A DNA stretch of 27,627 nt, from contig JBDRGO010000014.1 in NCBI GenBank assembly GCA_043817715.1, positions 1 to 27,627 on the forward strand. Direction: 5' to 3'. The DNA comes from JAFGBZ01 sp043817715. GTDB lineage: Archaea; Iainarchaeota; Iainarchaeia; Iainarchaeales; JAFGBZ01. Below are positions 14,350-21,423 of the stretch, piece by piece (the first letter of the stretch is position 1; every line of letters begins with the position of its first letter). The position numbers and the translations under genes were made by a program. The notes beneath the pieces were generated by a model. It did no database searches and was not told the DNA's origin. It saw only the letters and a program-made list of their open reading frames with translations.

Positions 14350-15332
14350 TTTCCCGCCCTGTCCCTGTAATACTGTATCGGATTTTTTACACTGCAATTT
14401 TCCAGGCATAAATCATATTCCTTCATTTTTTCGCATCCAGGAGGCGCAATATCATTTTCAGTCAAACGCTTTACCTGGTATTTAGTTATTTTTTCATTGA
14501 AATTAGGGGTTTTTGAAAACAAATTAATTACATTTTCTGAATTCATTCCAATTCTTAATAAAAAAACCGCTATTGCAAACCTTCCCATATGAGGAATGTT
14601 TTTTCCATTCAATAAAGAAGAATATAATTCTTTCATGCAGGGAGGAAAAAATTCCGGTTTAATAGGCCCAAATGCAGTAAAAACAATTTTTTCAGAATAA
14701 ACTTTTTCCATTTCAGAATTCAGCTCCTTTGCTTTTGAAAGAATTTTTTTGGGAAAAGAATCAATTTTCAACGGCAATGAATTCCTTAAATTTGATTTAA
14801 TTGTTTCAGTTAAAACCCTTAAAAAATCGTTTTTGGTTAAAAAAACTTTTCCGTCTTCAACCCTTTTATTAATTAATTTCATTTGCTTATGGGAAAAATC
14901 ATTTTTTAAATAATCCAATACCTTCATTGAGGCAAAAAATTCATTTAAAAGAATTGGGTCAAATTTTAATTTCAATTCCATTGCCAAATCAATTACTGTT
15001 TCATTTTTTTCTTTTTGCAATGAATTGAATGCCTGCAATGCAATAAAATTACTGAAATCATTTAATGCAGTAAATGAATTCATTTTTGAAACAATTAATT
15101 TTGCAACAGGAAAAGCCATTACTTCATTTTTTAATAAATCCTTTGAAATTTGAATTTTTTCAGGAGTTAAATACTTTTGATTTAAAATAGAAGCTTTAAC
15201 CAACCAAGTTGCTCTATCAAGTACTTGATTTGATAAAGAATCAATTGAAGAACCATCTAATTCAACAATCCTTTTTGCTTTACCAGAAAAAGGATACTTT
15301 TGAGCAAACTTCAATTCAGTTAAAGAATCCAT
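14346..15332 (-). CDS. priL: DNA primase large (iron-sulfur) subunit PriL
   Basis: 328 residues. It is the regulatory partner of PriS, needed for primer initiation. Four Cys for the [4Fe-4S] cluster are visible: FFPPCMKELY (Cys about 231), then PPGCEKMKEYDLCLENCS near the C-terminus, with PIQYY after it, which is the conserved ending of this family. GRFAIAVFLLRIGM near 249-262 is the family's conserved helix. The ribosome binding site aagga lies about 12 bases before the ATG. The 118 bases upstream contain two hairpins that separate it from the histidine-kinase-like gene. Confidence 0.92.
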   Translation of the reverse strand: MDSLTELKFAQKYPFSGKAKRIVELDGSSIDSLSNQVLDRATWLVKASILNQKYLTPEKIQISKDLLKNEVMAFPVAKLIVSKMNSFTALNDFSNFIALQAFNSLQKEKNETVIDLAMELKLKFDPILLNEFFASMKVLDYLKNDFSHKQMKLINKRVEDGKVFLTKNDFLRVLTETIKSNLRNSLPLKIDSFPKKILSKAKELNSEMEKVYSEKIVFTAFGPIKPEFFPPCMKELYSSLLNGKNIPHMGRFAIAVFLLRIGMNSENVINLFSKTPNFNEKITKYQVKRLTENDIAPPGCEKMKEYDLCLENCSVKNPIQYYRDRAGK

Positions 15333-15366
15333 AAAAAAGACTTCCTTGAAAAAGAATAAAAAGCGA

Positions 15367-15423
15367 GGGGAAACCTGGGTTTCTCCTTACGTTAACCCTT
15401 TCCTTAGCGCTCTTTCAGAGTGC
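15367..15423. repeat. Pair of hairpins upstream of priL (copy C, possible relative of the two-hairpin inserts)
   Basis: Hairpin 1: ggggaaacc-tg-ggtttctcc at 15367-15386 (one G-U pair). Hairpin 2: gcgctct-ttc-agagtgc at 15407-15423 (one G-U pair), followed by attaaaag. Hairpin 2 shares the TTC loop and GC ends with the hairpin at 7655-7673. On the minus strand hairpin 1 is followed by T-runs (CGCTTTTTATTCTTTTT), so it may also terminate the upstream transcript. No flanking direct repeat was found. Confidence 0.5.
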
Positions 15424-15450
15424 ATTAAAAGTTAAGCAAAAGAAATGAAT

Positions 15451-16479
15451 TCAAACAGCATGCCTTACTTTGTAATGCGTTGCTTTAGGCAAACCTAAAA
15501 AAATTGTTACGCCTTTTTCAGTTCCTTTTGGATTGCTTCTTGCTCTTAAAGGAGAAATCTGTGGACTTCTTCCTCTTTCATCAACAACTAGTCTATTTCC
15601 TGAATGAATCAAATCTCTTGCAGAAAGCTTTCCAAAACCCCGAGTTGAATTTTTAGGAAAATTTCCCTCAAGATGAGCAATTGAAAAACGCATTCTTCCA
15701 ATTTTCCTTAAGTTTTGGGGCGAAAGCATTACACCATAACCTCTTACTCCAATTGAAAAATGTCTTTCACTAGGATTAACAAAAACCTCAACTGGTTTTT
15801 TACTCTTCTGATGTTTTATTGCATCAGTAACAAGATTATCCAATGCCTGCTCTAAAGCAGGCGCATTGCAAAACACTTCAATGTTTGCTTCAGGCAATCT
15901 TAAATGAACTTGAGATAAAACATTCTCTCGGTGAGTAAACCTTCCTTCAAGCACCCCATTGCCTAAATACTTCCCGCCATATTTTTTTTCAAACCAGTTC
16001 TTCAAAACATTCCTTAAATCAGTTTCTTCAACTTTAGTTATTTTTCTGCCAGCGTGCTTTGCAAGAAAATTTTTCTTAAAAAAAATAATTTCTGAGCTGA
16101 TACTTTTTGTTGCACGGAGAATTACTCCAGCAAAACTAGAAGATTTGATTTTTTCAGAACTGGCTGTTTTTTTTAAAAAAGATTCTAGCCTTGGAATGAA
16201 CTTTAAAAAATCAGGTTCAACTTTCTCTAAATCTTCCCTGAATTTCTGCAATACTTCTTCATTGAAATCAGAAATCATATATGGTCCATAAGCCTTTTGG
16301 TATCTTTTCGTCAATCCATCAAATTCATGAAAAACTTTTTCCAATTCAGCTGATGAAAAACCTTCTCGCCCAAAACAATATGAAATCATGTTAAGACCGC
16401 TAACAATTTGCTGAAACCGACCTTTTTGATTATGCGTAAAAAAATGAATCAAATTCGGTTCTTTCTTAAAATAACGCAT
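15451..16479 (-). CDS. Histidine-kinase-like ATPase-fold protein with altered nucleotide-binding boxes
   Basis: 342 residues, soluble, no membrane segment. The C-terminal part resembles the HATPase domain of sensor kinases: N-box-like LEQALDNLVTDAIKH at 209-223, G1-like IGVRGYGVML at 243-252, G2-like STRGFGKLSARDLIHSG at 278-294, and the last strand KGVTIFLGLP at 322-331. The usual Asp of DxGxG is Val245 and the second N-box Asn is Asp219, so ATP binding may be lost or changed. The N-terminus FFTHNQKGRFQQIVSGLNM could be a DHp-like phosphoacceptor helix with His16. No response regulator is near. It sits between the PCNA and primase genes, where it does not belong, and has its own TATA box. 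Confidence 0.65.
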   Translation of the reverse strand: MRYFKKEPNLIHFFTHNQKGRFQQIVSGLNMISYCFGREGFSSAELEKVFHEFDGLTKRYQKAYGPYMISDFNEEVLQKFREDLEKVEPDFLKFIPRLESFLKKTASSEKIKSSSFAGVILRATKSISSEIIFFKKNFLAKHAGRKITKVEETDLRNVLKNWFEKKYGGKYLGNGVLEGRFTHRENVLSQVHLRLPEANIEVFCNAPALEQALDNLVTDAIKHQKSKKPVEVFVNPSERHFSIGVRGYGVMLSPQNLRKIGRMRFSIAHLEGNFPKNSTRGFGKLSARDLIHSGNRLVVDERGRSPQISPLRARSNPKGTEKGVTIFLGLPKATHYKVRHAV

Positions 16480-16515
16480 AAACTAAATAATGAATCCAAA
16501 AATATTAAAGCTTTC

Positions 16516-16524
16516 TTATAAAAT
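16516..16524 (-). promoter_or_regulatory. TATA box for the histidine-kinase-like gene
   Basis: The minus strand reads TTTTATAAG about 40 bases before ATG 16479, giving a short leader of about 15 bases. This separates the gene from the upstream AAA ATPase transcript. Confidence 0.4.
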
Positions 16525-16556
16525 CATTCCTTTCCTTTATGCAAAAAAACAAAGAA

Positions 16557-16650
16557 GCTCAAGTAAAAAAAAAAGGCGAACGAAGTGAGCAGTGTTTTTG
16601 CCAACTCCATATTCAAGCAAAGCTTGAATTGGCACAGCAACTTGAAAATT
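16557..16650. repeat. Hairpin-bearing spacer sequence (copy D)
   Basis: In the 224-base spacer between the histidine-kinase-like and ATPase genes, 16575-16589 reads ggcgaacgaagtgag (imperfect hairpin). 16599-16634 is a longer hairpin: tgcca / tggca outside and attcaagc-aaa-gcttgaat inside (16611-16629). A 61-codon frame on the plus strand (16539-16724) crosses both hairpins and the 3' end of the ATPase gene and is not considered a gene. Relation to the two-hairpin inserts is uncertain. Confidence 0.4.
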
Positions 16651-16703
16651 TGCTTGTGTTTTCCCAAAAAGTTGTTACAAAATCACATGCACTACAAAAG
16701 AAT

Positions 16704-17990
16704 TCAATTCTGTTCCTGTGCTAAAAGAAAAAACCATAATGGCTGAATTATTATTCCTTCTTTTTCTGCAGAGAATTCCTTTTGGCTTACAATCAATCCT
16801 TTTTCAGCATTAAATTTTTTCATAAAAGAAACTAATTGCTTTTTTTCTATTTTGCCGTGTTTGACTTCAATCGGAAAGATTTTACCAGACTCCTTTTTTT
16901 TCACAAAATCAATTTCAAAGGCATTTCTATAATAGTTTTCTGCAGAAATGCATTCCGCAACAGCAACCTCAAAAATTTTTTCCATAATCCTATCAGAAAA
17001 AAAATCCGGAAGCAAAGCAAAACAGAAAGCCGTGCTTGAAGGATAAATTTTTTTGCCTTTTCTTGAAGAAACCAAAAGATTGCCTCTGAGATTTTTAACC
17101 TCTTTTATTACAAGCCCATAAAAAAGATATTCAATGTAATTGCTTATTGTTATCTTGCTTTTTCCCAAATCTTTTGAAAGACGATCAATATTCAAAATCA
17201 TTCCTGGTTCTTTGATAAAGAGTTCAAGCAATGTTTTCAATAAATCCAAATCCTTCAAAGAAAATTCTTCCGGAATGTCTTTATAAACAATTTTTTCAAG
17301 AACTGCGTTTTTCATATAATTTTTTATCACTTCATCACTTTTTTCAAAAACAATTTCAGGAAAACCGCCTTTCCTTAAATAATCCATAAGCAAAGGCATT
17401 GCTTCCCTGCTAAAAATTTCTGGCTTAGCTAAATCAATTTTCATGTTTTTCCATTCAAGAAATTCGGCAAAAGAAAGCGGTTTCACAAAAAATTCAATCA
17501 TTCTTCCGGCAAGGCTTTCAGAAGATTTTCTTTTAAGTGAAACAGAAGCAGAACCAGAAAGAAAAATTTTCAGATTAGGATTTAAATCATAAAGAATTTT
17601 TATTTTTGATTCCCAATCCCTGACTTTCTGAATTTCATCAAAAAAAACAAACACCTTTCCTGCATCGGCAATCCTTTTCCTTAAAACCTTTTCCTCAAAA
17701 GCAGAAACAACCCCTTCAATGCTTGCTGATTTTTCATCAAAAGAAAAATATAAAATATTATCTGAATTGAATTTTGAATCAATTAAATGCTGAATCAACT
17801 GATAAAAAACAGTTGTTTTACCCACTCTTCTTAAGCCATACACCAAAACAATAAAACGCTTATCCAAATAAGATTTCAGCAAACCAAAAACAGGGCGTTT
17901 TCTTAAACCCAAAAAAGCTTCAGGAACAACCCCTTTAACCCACCAAGGATTAAACTGGGTTAAAACAGTAAAATCAATACTTTCAAACAT
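16704..17990 (-). CDS. AAA ATPase of the DUF4143 (COG1373) family
   Basis: 428 residues. Walker A GLRRVGKTT at 52-60, Walker B VFVFFDEIQ at 113-121, and sensor region KIFLSGSASVSLKRK near 150-164 form an AAA-like ATPase. The segment LPLSFAEFL-like VKPLSFAEFLEW and GGFPEIVF are typical of the family. The C-terminal DUF4143 part contains NAFEIDFV ... FPIEVKHGK (near 360-385), resembling the E/D-xK core of restriction-type nucleases. These ATPases are common in mobile or strain-variable regions of archaea and their function is unknown. The promoter region carries repeated AGTAT units. The gene interrupts the PCNA-primase cluster and is probably acquired. Confidence 0.9.
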   Translation of the reverse strand: MFESIDFTVLTQFNPWWVKGVVPEAFLGLRKRPVFGLLKSYLDKRFIVLVYGLRRVGKTTVFYQLIQHLIDSKFNSDNILYFSFDEKSASIEGVVSAFEEKVLRKRIADAGKVFVFFDEIQKVRDWESKIKILYDLNPNLKIFLSGSASVSLKRKSSESLAGRMIEFFVKPLSFAEFLEWKNMKIDLAKPEIFSREAMPLLMDYLRKGGFPEIVFEKSDEVIKNYMKNAVLEKIVYKDIPEEFSLKDLDLLKTLLELFIKEPGMILNIDRLSKDLGKSKITISNYIEYLFYGLVIKEVKNLRGNLLVSSRKGKKIYPSSTAFCFALLPDFFSDRIMEKIFEVAVAECISAENYYRNAFEIDFVKKKESGKIFPIEVKHGKIEKKQLVSFMKKFNAEKGLIVSQKEFSAEKEGIIIQPLWFFLLAQEQN

Positions 17991-18005
17991 AACAAAAAAC
18001 CATTT

Positions 18006-18050
18006 ACTTATTAGTATAGTATAGTATACGAATAAGTTAAATATTAGTAT
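18006..18050 (-). promoter_or_regulatory. Repeat-rich promoter/operator region of the ATPase gene
   Basis: Inverted 7-mers acttatt (18006-18012) and aataagt (18031-18037) enclose three tandem AGTAT units (18013-18027). A further AGTAT is at 18046-18050, followed by tgtactataat. The block lies 16-60 bases before the ATPase start and probably holds the TATA box and a regulator site. Confidence 0.4.
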
Positions 18051-18106
18051 GTTGTAGTGTACTATAATATTACCATATTATATGCACTAAAAAGAATTCA
18101 ATTCAT

Positions 18107-18778
18107 TTAAGTTTGCTTTTTATGTCTTGGTTTTGAATACCATTCAAACATGTCGCGCCTTAATTTGCACATTTCACCTGAAGCTTTATTATAAAAAACA
18201 ATTCCTTCTGCAGCCATTGAATTCTCAAAACCAGTTGATTCATTTACTTCTGATTTAATTCCTTTCTGCCTTTTATAAATGCTCCACAATCCCTTAAATG
18301 TTTCACTTACTGTTAAAAATTTTTCTTTTTCTGTTTTATCCCTATTCTGTTCCGTGAATTCATCCCAGAATTTGAATCTGCAGTGCTTGCGTAAAAAATC
18401 AAATGAAAGCCAAAAAGGCTCCTTCAAATTATATGGATTGCCGTTAATATGCGGTCCCACAAGTTCGCCGAAATACTGCCCGTCACTTAATTCCTTTAAA
18501 TTAATTTTTTCAAAATCAATTGCATTCTTTATTCCTTCAAAAAACCATTTTTTATGCTTCCAAATATCAATTTTATTCATTCGGTTATAAATCTCAGTAA
18601 TTTTATGGCTTTCAACAATAATTGAAACATTGGTTCCATCAATTTTATCCGAAGCAATGCATTCATTAGAAAAAATCCATTCAAATTCAGGACTAAGTTT
18701 CGGCACAACAATAAAAACTTCATTAACAAATTCCCTTTTAAAAGGGCTTTCAAGCTTTGGAAAATTTTTTACCTCCAT
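18107..18778 (-). CDS. RNA ligase (nucleotidyltransferase family, Rnl2-like)
   Basis: 223 residues, a compact covalent nucleotidyltransferase. Motif I is KIDGTN with Lys45 as the expected adenylated residue. Motif III-like YFGELVGPHINGN (near 102-114), motif IV AEGIVFYNK (near 190-198) and motif V MCKLRRDMFEWY follow. That fits the RNA ligase family (PF09414) without any C-terminal OB domain, so a small RNA repair or tRNA-related ligase is likely. It lies directly downstream of PCNA in the same direction. An odd feature is that ggaggt, a perfect ribosome binding sequence, lies inside codons 1-3, after the ATG. The mRNA may be leaderless, with the palindrome at 18857-18872 in its promoter. Confidence 0.85.
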   Translation of the reverse strand: MEVKNFPKLESPFKREFVNEVFIVVPKLSPEFEWIFSNECIASDKIDGTNVSIIVESHKITEIYNRMNKIDIWKHKKWFFEGIKNAIDFEKINLKELSDGQYFGELVGPHINGNPYNLKEPFWLSFDFLRKHCRFKFWDEFTEQNRDKTEKEKFLTVSETFKGLWSIYKRQKGIKSEVNESTGFENSMAAEGIVFYNKASGEMCKLRRDMFEWYSKPRHKKQT

Positions 18779-18856
18779 AAAACCACTAATAAATTAAATT
18801 CAGAAAAAATTAATTGCTTTACAGTTAAAGCTTCACAAAAACAAATAAAAAACCTT

Positions 18857-18906
18857 GTTCTTTTAAAAGAACAAAAAAACAGGTTCTTGTTCGATAAAAA
18901 GAACAA
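18857..18906. promoter_or_regulatory. GTTC/GAAC palindromes between PCNA and the RNA ligase
   Basis: A perfect 16-base palindrome gttcttttaaaagaac is at 18857-18872. A second inverted repeat, ttgttc (18887-18892) with gaacaa (18901-18906), lies next to the PCNA stop. The first lies about 80 bases upstream of the RNA ligase start and includes TTTTAAAAG, which could serve as TATA. They may be an operator or a terminator pair. Confidence 0.4.
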
Positions 18907-18909
18907 CAA

Positions 18910-19629
18910 TTACAGAATCATATGAGCTAAAAAGAATTCAATTCTTGTTTTTCCAATTGCATATGATGCCTTTAATGCGGTGTCTGATTTTAATTCTAAA
19001 ATGATTTCTGATTCATTGTCTGCTTCCTTTACAATGTTCTGCAGAAAATTCAGGGAATATTTTGAAGTTACATCCTGTTTTGCTTCAATTGAAATTCCTT
19101 TTGATTTAGTTGTTGCAAGCAAAGTTCCTGAAGAGCCTTTTGCTTCAACAAAAAACTTGTTTTTTTCAACTTTTAAAACAACAGTTGAACTGAATAAAGC
19201 AGCATCCTTTAATGCTTCCTTAATTAATCTTGCATTTATTTTCACTGTTGCATCAAATGAATAATTCGGCAGTTTGACCTCTTCCTCGCTTAAATCCAAT
19301 AACGGCAATTTGAATGAACGCTTTACTTCATTATCCAGTTCAATCAGCATTTCATTTTCAGTTAAGTCAATTTTCATTTTATCTGACGGATTAGTGCGCG
19401 CCATTATTTTATTTAATCCATTAAAGTCAATTCCAACCAGGGTCGGCTCAATGTCGTATTTTTCAAATAATTCTTTTTTCATATGAAAGTCAACCAATAC
19501 AATCTGGCTTGGATCAGTTGCCTTGAATTTTAATCCATCAAATGAAAAACGAAAATTTCCTTCAGAAATAAATGAACTAATTGCTTCAATTGATTTCTTA
19601 AAAGATTCAATATTTGATAATTCAATCAT
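18910..19629 (-). CDS. pcn: DNA sliding clamp PCNA
   Basis: 239 residues, a normal archaeal PCNA. It encircles DNA as a trimer and tethers polymerase, FEN1 and ligase. Visible family segments: FKATDPSQIVLVDFHM near 35-50, VGIDFNGLNKIMAR near 65-78, LPLLDLSEEEVKLP (interdomain loop) near 108-121, and IEFFLAHMI at the very C-terminus. A TATA-like CTTTAAAAAAA lies about 35-45 bases upstream and gggaagg precedes the ATG. In many archaea it is followed directly by primase and GINS; here three unrelated genes intervene. Confidence 0.95.
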   Translation of the reverse strand: MIELSNIESFKKSIEAISSFISEGNFRFSFDGLKFKATDPSQIVLVDFHMKKELFEKYDIEPTLVGIDFNGLNKIMARTNPSDKMKIDLTENEMLIELDNEVKRSFKLPLLDLSEEEVKLPNYSFDATVKINARLIKEALKDAALFSSTVVLKVEKNKFFVEAKGSSGTLLATTKSKGISIEAKQDVTSKYSLNFLQNIVKEADNESEIILELKSDTALKASYAIGKTRIEFFLAHMIL

Positions 19630-19688
19630 TTGCCTTCCCTTAAATAAATGACAATAATAGTTTTTTTAAAGCAAACAGAAGCAAACAA

Positions 19689-20054
19689 TTACTGGGCTTT
19701 TTTCCTTAAAATTTTTGCTTTTTTAATTTCTGTAGGCTGCCTACTGTCTCCCTGCACATGCCAATAAACAATGCTTCCTTTTTTATTAAAACCAAACTGG
19801 TTTTCTCCTTCTTTACGAGAATGATGTGAAAAAATCATTGGACAATTAGAAGTATCCGCCCCTAAATATTCTCCCAAATAATGGATTATGCCTTCTTCGA
19901 ATTTATCGCATGACATTACAACCAAATCCCCTTTTTTAATTGGCTCATCATTCAATGCAATTCTGCTTGCATGGATTCTTCTTGGCCTTAAAGAAGAATG
20001 CATTCTGTGTTGTGCAGGCTTATTAAAATAATTTAACAATTTCCTTAAAGGCAT
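19689..20054 (-). CDS. Small basic protein of unknown function
   Basis: 121 residues, basic, no membrane segment. The N-terminus (MPLRKLLNYFNKPAQHRMHSS) is rich in Arg and His. The middle EPIKKGDLVVMSCDKFEEGIIHYLGEYLG resembles a small beta-barrel start. The end is KKAKILRKKAQ. I do not recognise the family. The position upstream of PCNA, in the same direction, and the basic nature suggest a nucleic-acid or ribosome-associated protein, but this is inference only. It is divergent from the lipoprotein gene across a 115-base spacer with a tandem repeat. Confidence 0.6.
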   Translation of the reverse strand: MPLRKLLNYFNKPAQHRMHSSLRPRRIHASRIALNDEPIKKGDLVVMSCDKFEEGIIHYLGEYLGADTSNCPMIFSHHSRKEGENQFGFNKKGSIVYWHVQGDSRQPTEIKKAKILRKKAQ

Positions 20055-20104
20055 TTTTAATTCACTTATAATTGTAAAACCTAATTAAAACAATAAAACT
20101 AAAT

Positions 20105-20150
20105 AAAGGAAGAGATTAAATTAATTAAAAGGAAGAGATTAAATTAATTA
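20105..20150. repeat. Exact tandem duplication of 23 bases before the lipoprotein gene
   Basis: 20105-20127 and 20128-20150 are identical and directly adjacent; each begins aaaggaagagatt and ends aattaatta. The second copy ends 20 bases before the chosen ATG (20170). It may duplicate a promoter or operator element, or be a recent slippage product. Confidence 0.75.
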
Positions 20151-20169
20151 TAGATATAAAGTGATAAAT

Positions 20170-20853
20170 ATGAATAAATTGATTTTAATTTTATTAATCG
20201 GAATTGCATTGATTTTAAGCGGATGCACTCAAACTGCACCTGAATGTGACGGGCATTCATTAGGAGAAAGATGGGATGCAGATGACGGATGCAATACATG
20301 CCAATGCACTGAACAAGGAACAGCATGCACTGCAATGGGTTGCATTGAAAATGAATGCATTACTGCAAGCGACTGCACTAAACCAGGTGTTACGAATGCA
20401 GGCCCTTGTCCTGGACAATTTGATTGCATTCAAGGGCAGTGCTCTTGGCAATGCAATTCAACAATCGGAAACCCTGCTTCAGTTAAATGCGTTGAAGACG
20501 GCGGAGAATTCAAAATAATTACTGAATCAAACGGAAGCCAATATGGAATATGCATTTTTGATGATAATTCTTACTGCGATGAATGGAAATATTTCCGGGG
20601 AGAATGCAGTAAAGGAGAAACTCAAACAGAATGTGAAGGGCATTCATTAGGAGAAAAATGGAATGCAAGTGATGGATGCAATTCATGTGAATGCACTGGA
20701 TTAGGAACTCAATGCACTGCAATGGGTTGTGAAAACAATGATTTTTCATGTGAAATAATTGAAGACTGTGATACTAATTTGCCTCATGATTTATGTGCTG
20801 GTTCATGGGATTGCATTGAACAAGAATGCACTTGGTTATGCTGGGAGGATTAA
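20170..20853 (+). CDS. Cysteine-rich lipoprotein with duplicated modules around a DUF333 domain
   Basis: 227 residues from ATG 20170; the GTG at 20161 is read as the ribosome binding site (gtgat). A signal peptide ends in a lipobox LSGC with Cys19, so it is anchored outside the cell membrane. 29 Cys are present. Module 1: C26-C58 (CDGHSLGERW, DGCNTCQC, CTAMGC) plus C63-C95. Then DUF333 at 101-146 (NPASVKC, GGEF, YGICIF, CDEWKYFRGEC). Module 2: C155-C187 (CEGHSLGEKW, DGCNSCEC, CTAMGC) plus C194-C224. The DGCNxCxC...CT pattern resembles pacifastin/VWC-like disulfide domains. Likely a disulfide-rich surface protein or inhibitor; function unknown. Followed at once by rpiB. Confidence 0.85.
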   Translation: MNKLILILLIGIALILSGCTQTAPECDGHSLGERWDADDGCNTCQCTEQGTACTAMGCIENECITASDCTKPGVTNAGPCPGQFDCIQGQCSWQCNSTIGNPASVKCVEDGGEFKIITESNGSQYGICIFDDNSYCDEWKYFRGECSKGETQTECEGHSLGEKWNASDGCNSCECTGLGTQCTAMGCENNDFSCEIIEDCDTNLPHDLCAGSWDCIEQECTWLCWED

Positions 20854-20855
20854 AA

Positions 20856-21308
20856 ATGAATAAAATAATTATCGGAGCTGACCACGGCGGATATAAATTG
20901 AAAGAGTTATTGCAAAAACATTTAGTGAAAAAAGGATTTGAAGTAATTGATTTAGGAACACATTCAATTGATTCAGTTGATTATCCTGATTATGCCAAAA
21001 GAACTGCAAAAAAAGTTTTAAGTGAAAAAAATTCAATTGGAATATTAATCTGCGGAACAGGAATCGGAATGAGCATGACGGCAAATAAATTTAAAGGCAT
21101 CCGCGCCGCTTTATGCTGGAATGAAAAAACAGCTAAATTAGCAAGAGAGCATAATGATGCAAATATTCTATGTTTAGGCGCAAGGGTGTTGAAGAAAAAT
21201 GAAGCAGTAAAAATAATGAATGCTTTTTTGAAGACAAAAACTTCAAAAGAAAAAAGGCACCAGAGAAGAGTAAAGAAAATGAATTCATGCGGAATGAAAA
21301 TCAATTAA
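20856..21308 (+). CDS. rpiB: Ribose-5-phosphate isomerase B
   Basis: 150 residues from ATG 20856 with gggagga about 6 bases upstream, inside the end of the lipoprotein gene. It interconverts ribose-5-phosphate and ribulose-5-phosphate, or a related aldose phosphate. Motifs: GADHGG at 7-12, DYPDYA at 42-47, CGTGIGMSMTANKFKGIRAA at 66-85, REHNDANILCLGARV at 97-111. Catalytic Cys66 and His99 match the numbering of E. coli RpiB. The C-terminal RHQRRVKK is typical. The last residues MNSCGMKIN lie in a duplicated sequence: a second, untranslated copy (MNSCKMKI stop) lies 87 bases downstream, beyond the hairpin insert, and is probably the original end. Confidence 0.93.
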   Translation: MNKIIIGADHGGYKLKELLQKHLVKKGFEVIDLGTHSIDSVDYPDYAKRTAKKVLSEKNSIGILICGTGIGMSMTANKFKGIRAALCWNEKTAKLAREHNDANILCLGARVLKKNEAVKIMNAFLKTKTSKEKRHQRRVKKMNSCGMKIN

Positions 21309-21388
21309 GCCCTGTTTTGCGCAAAGCAAAACAGTGCCTCGGTGCCAACGGACGAAACCGTTGAAATGAATTCATGCAAAATGAAGAT
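21277..21388 (-). repeat. Two-hairpin insert (copy B) flanked by 25-base direct repeats of the rpiB end
   Basis: 21277-21301 and 21364-21388 are direct repeats (22 of 25 identical, offset 87) that carry the final codons of rpiB. Between them, read on the minus strand from 21363 to 21302, are hairpin caacgg-tttcgt-ccgttg, the linker gcaccgaggca, hairpin ctgttttgc-tttgc-gcaaaacag, and the ending gcttaattg. This is the same order, same first-stem pattern (CARCSG) and same last nine bases as copy A at 7627-7680, in opposite orientation. Confidence 0.75.
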
Positions 21389-21423
21389 TTGAAGTAAATT
21401 ATTTAAAAATTTAAAAATAAAAT

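Noticed and set aside
16539..16724. 61-codon plus-strand ORF between the kinase-like and ATPase genes
   Set aside because: It crosses two hairpins and the 3' end of the ATPase gene, has low-complexity composition and no ribosome binding site; more likely spacer.
20144..20749. Minus-strand Cys/His-rich ORFs opposite the lipoprotein gene
   Set aside because: They are mirror images of the repetitive TGC/GCA-rich lipoprotein codons, with no start signals.
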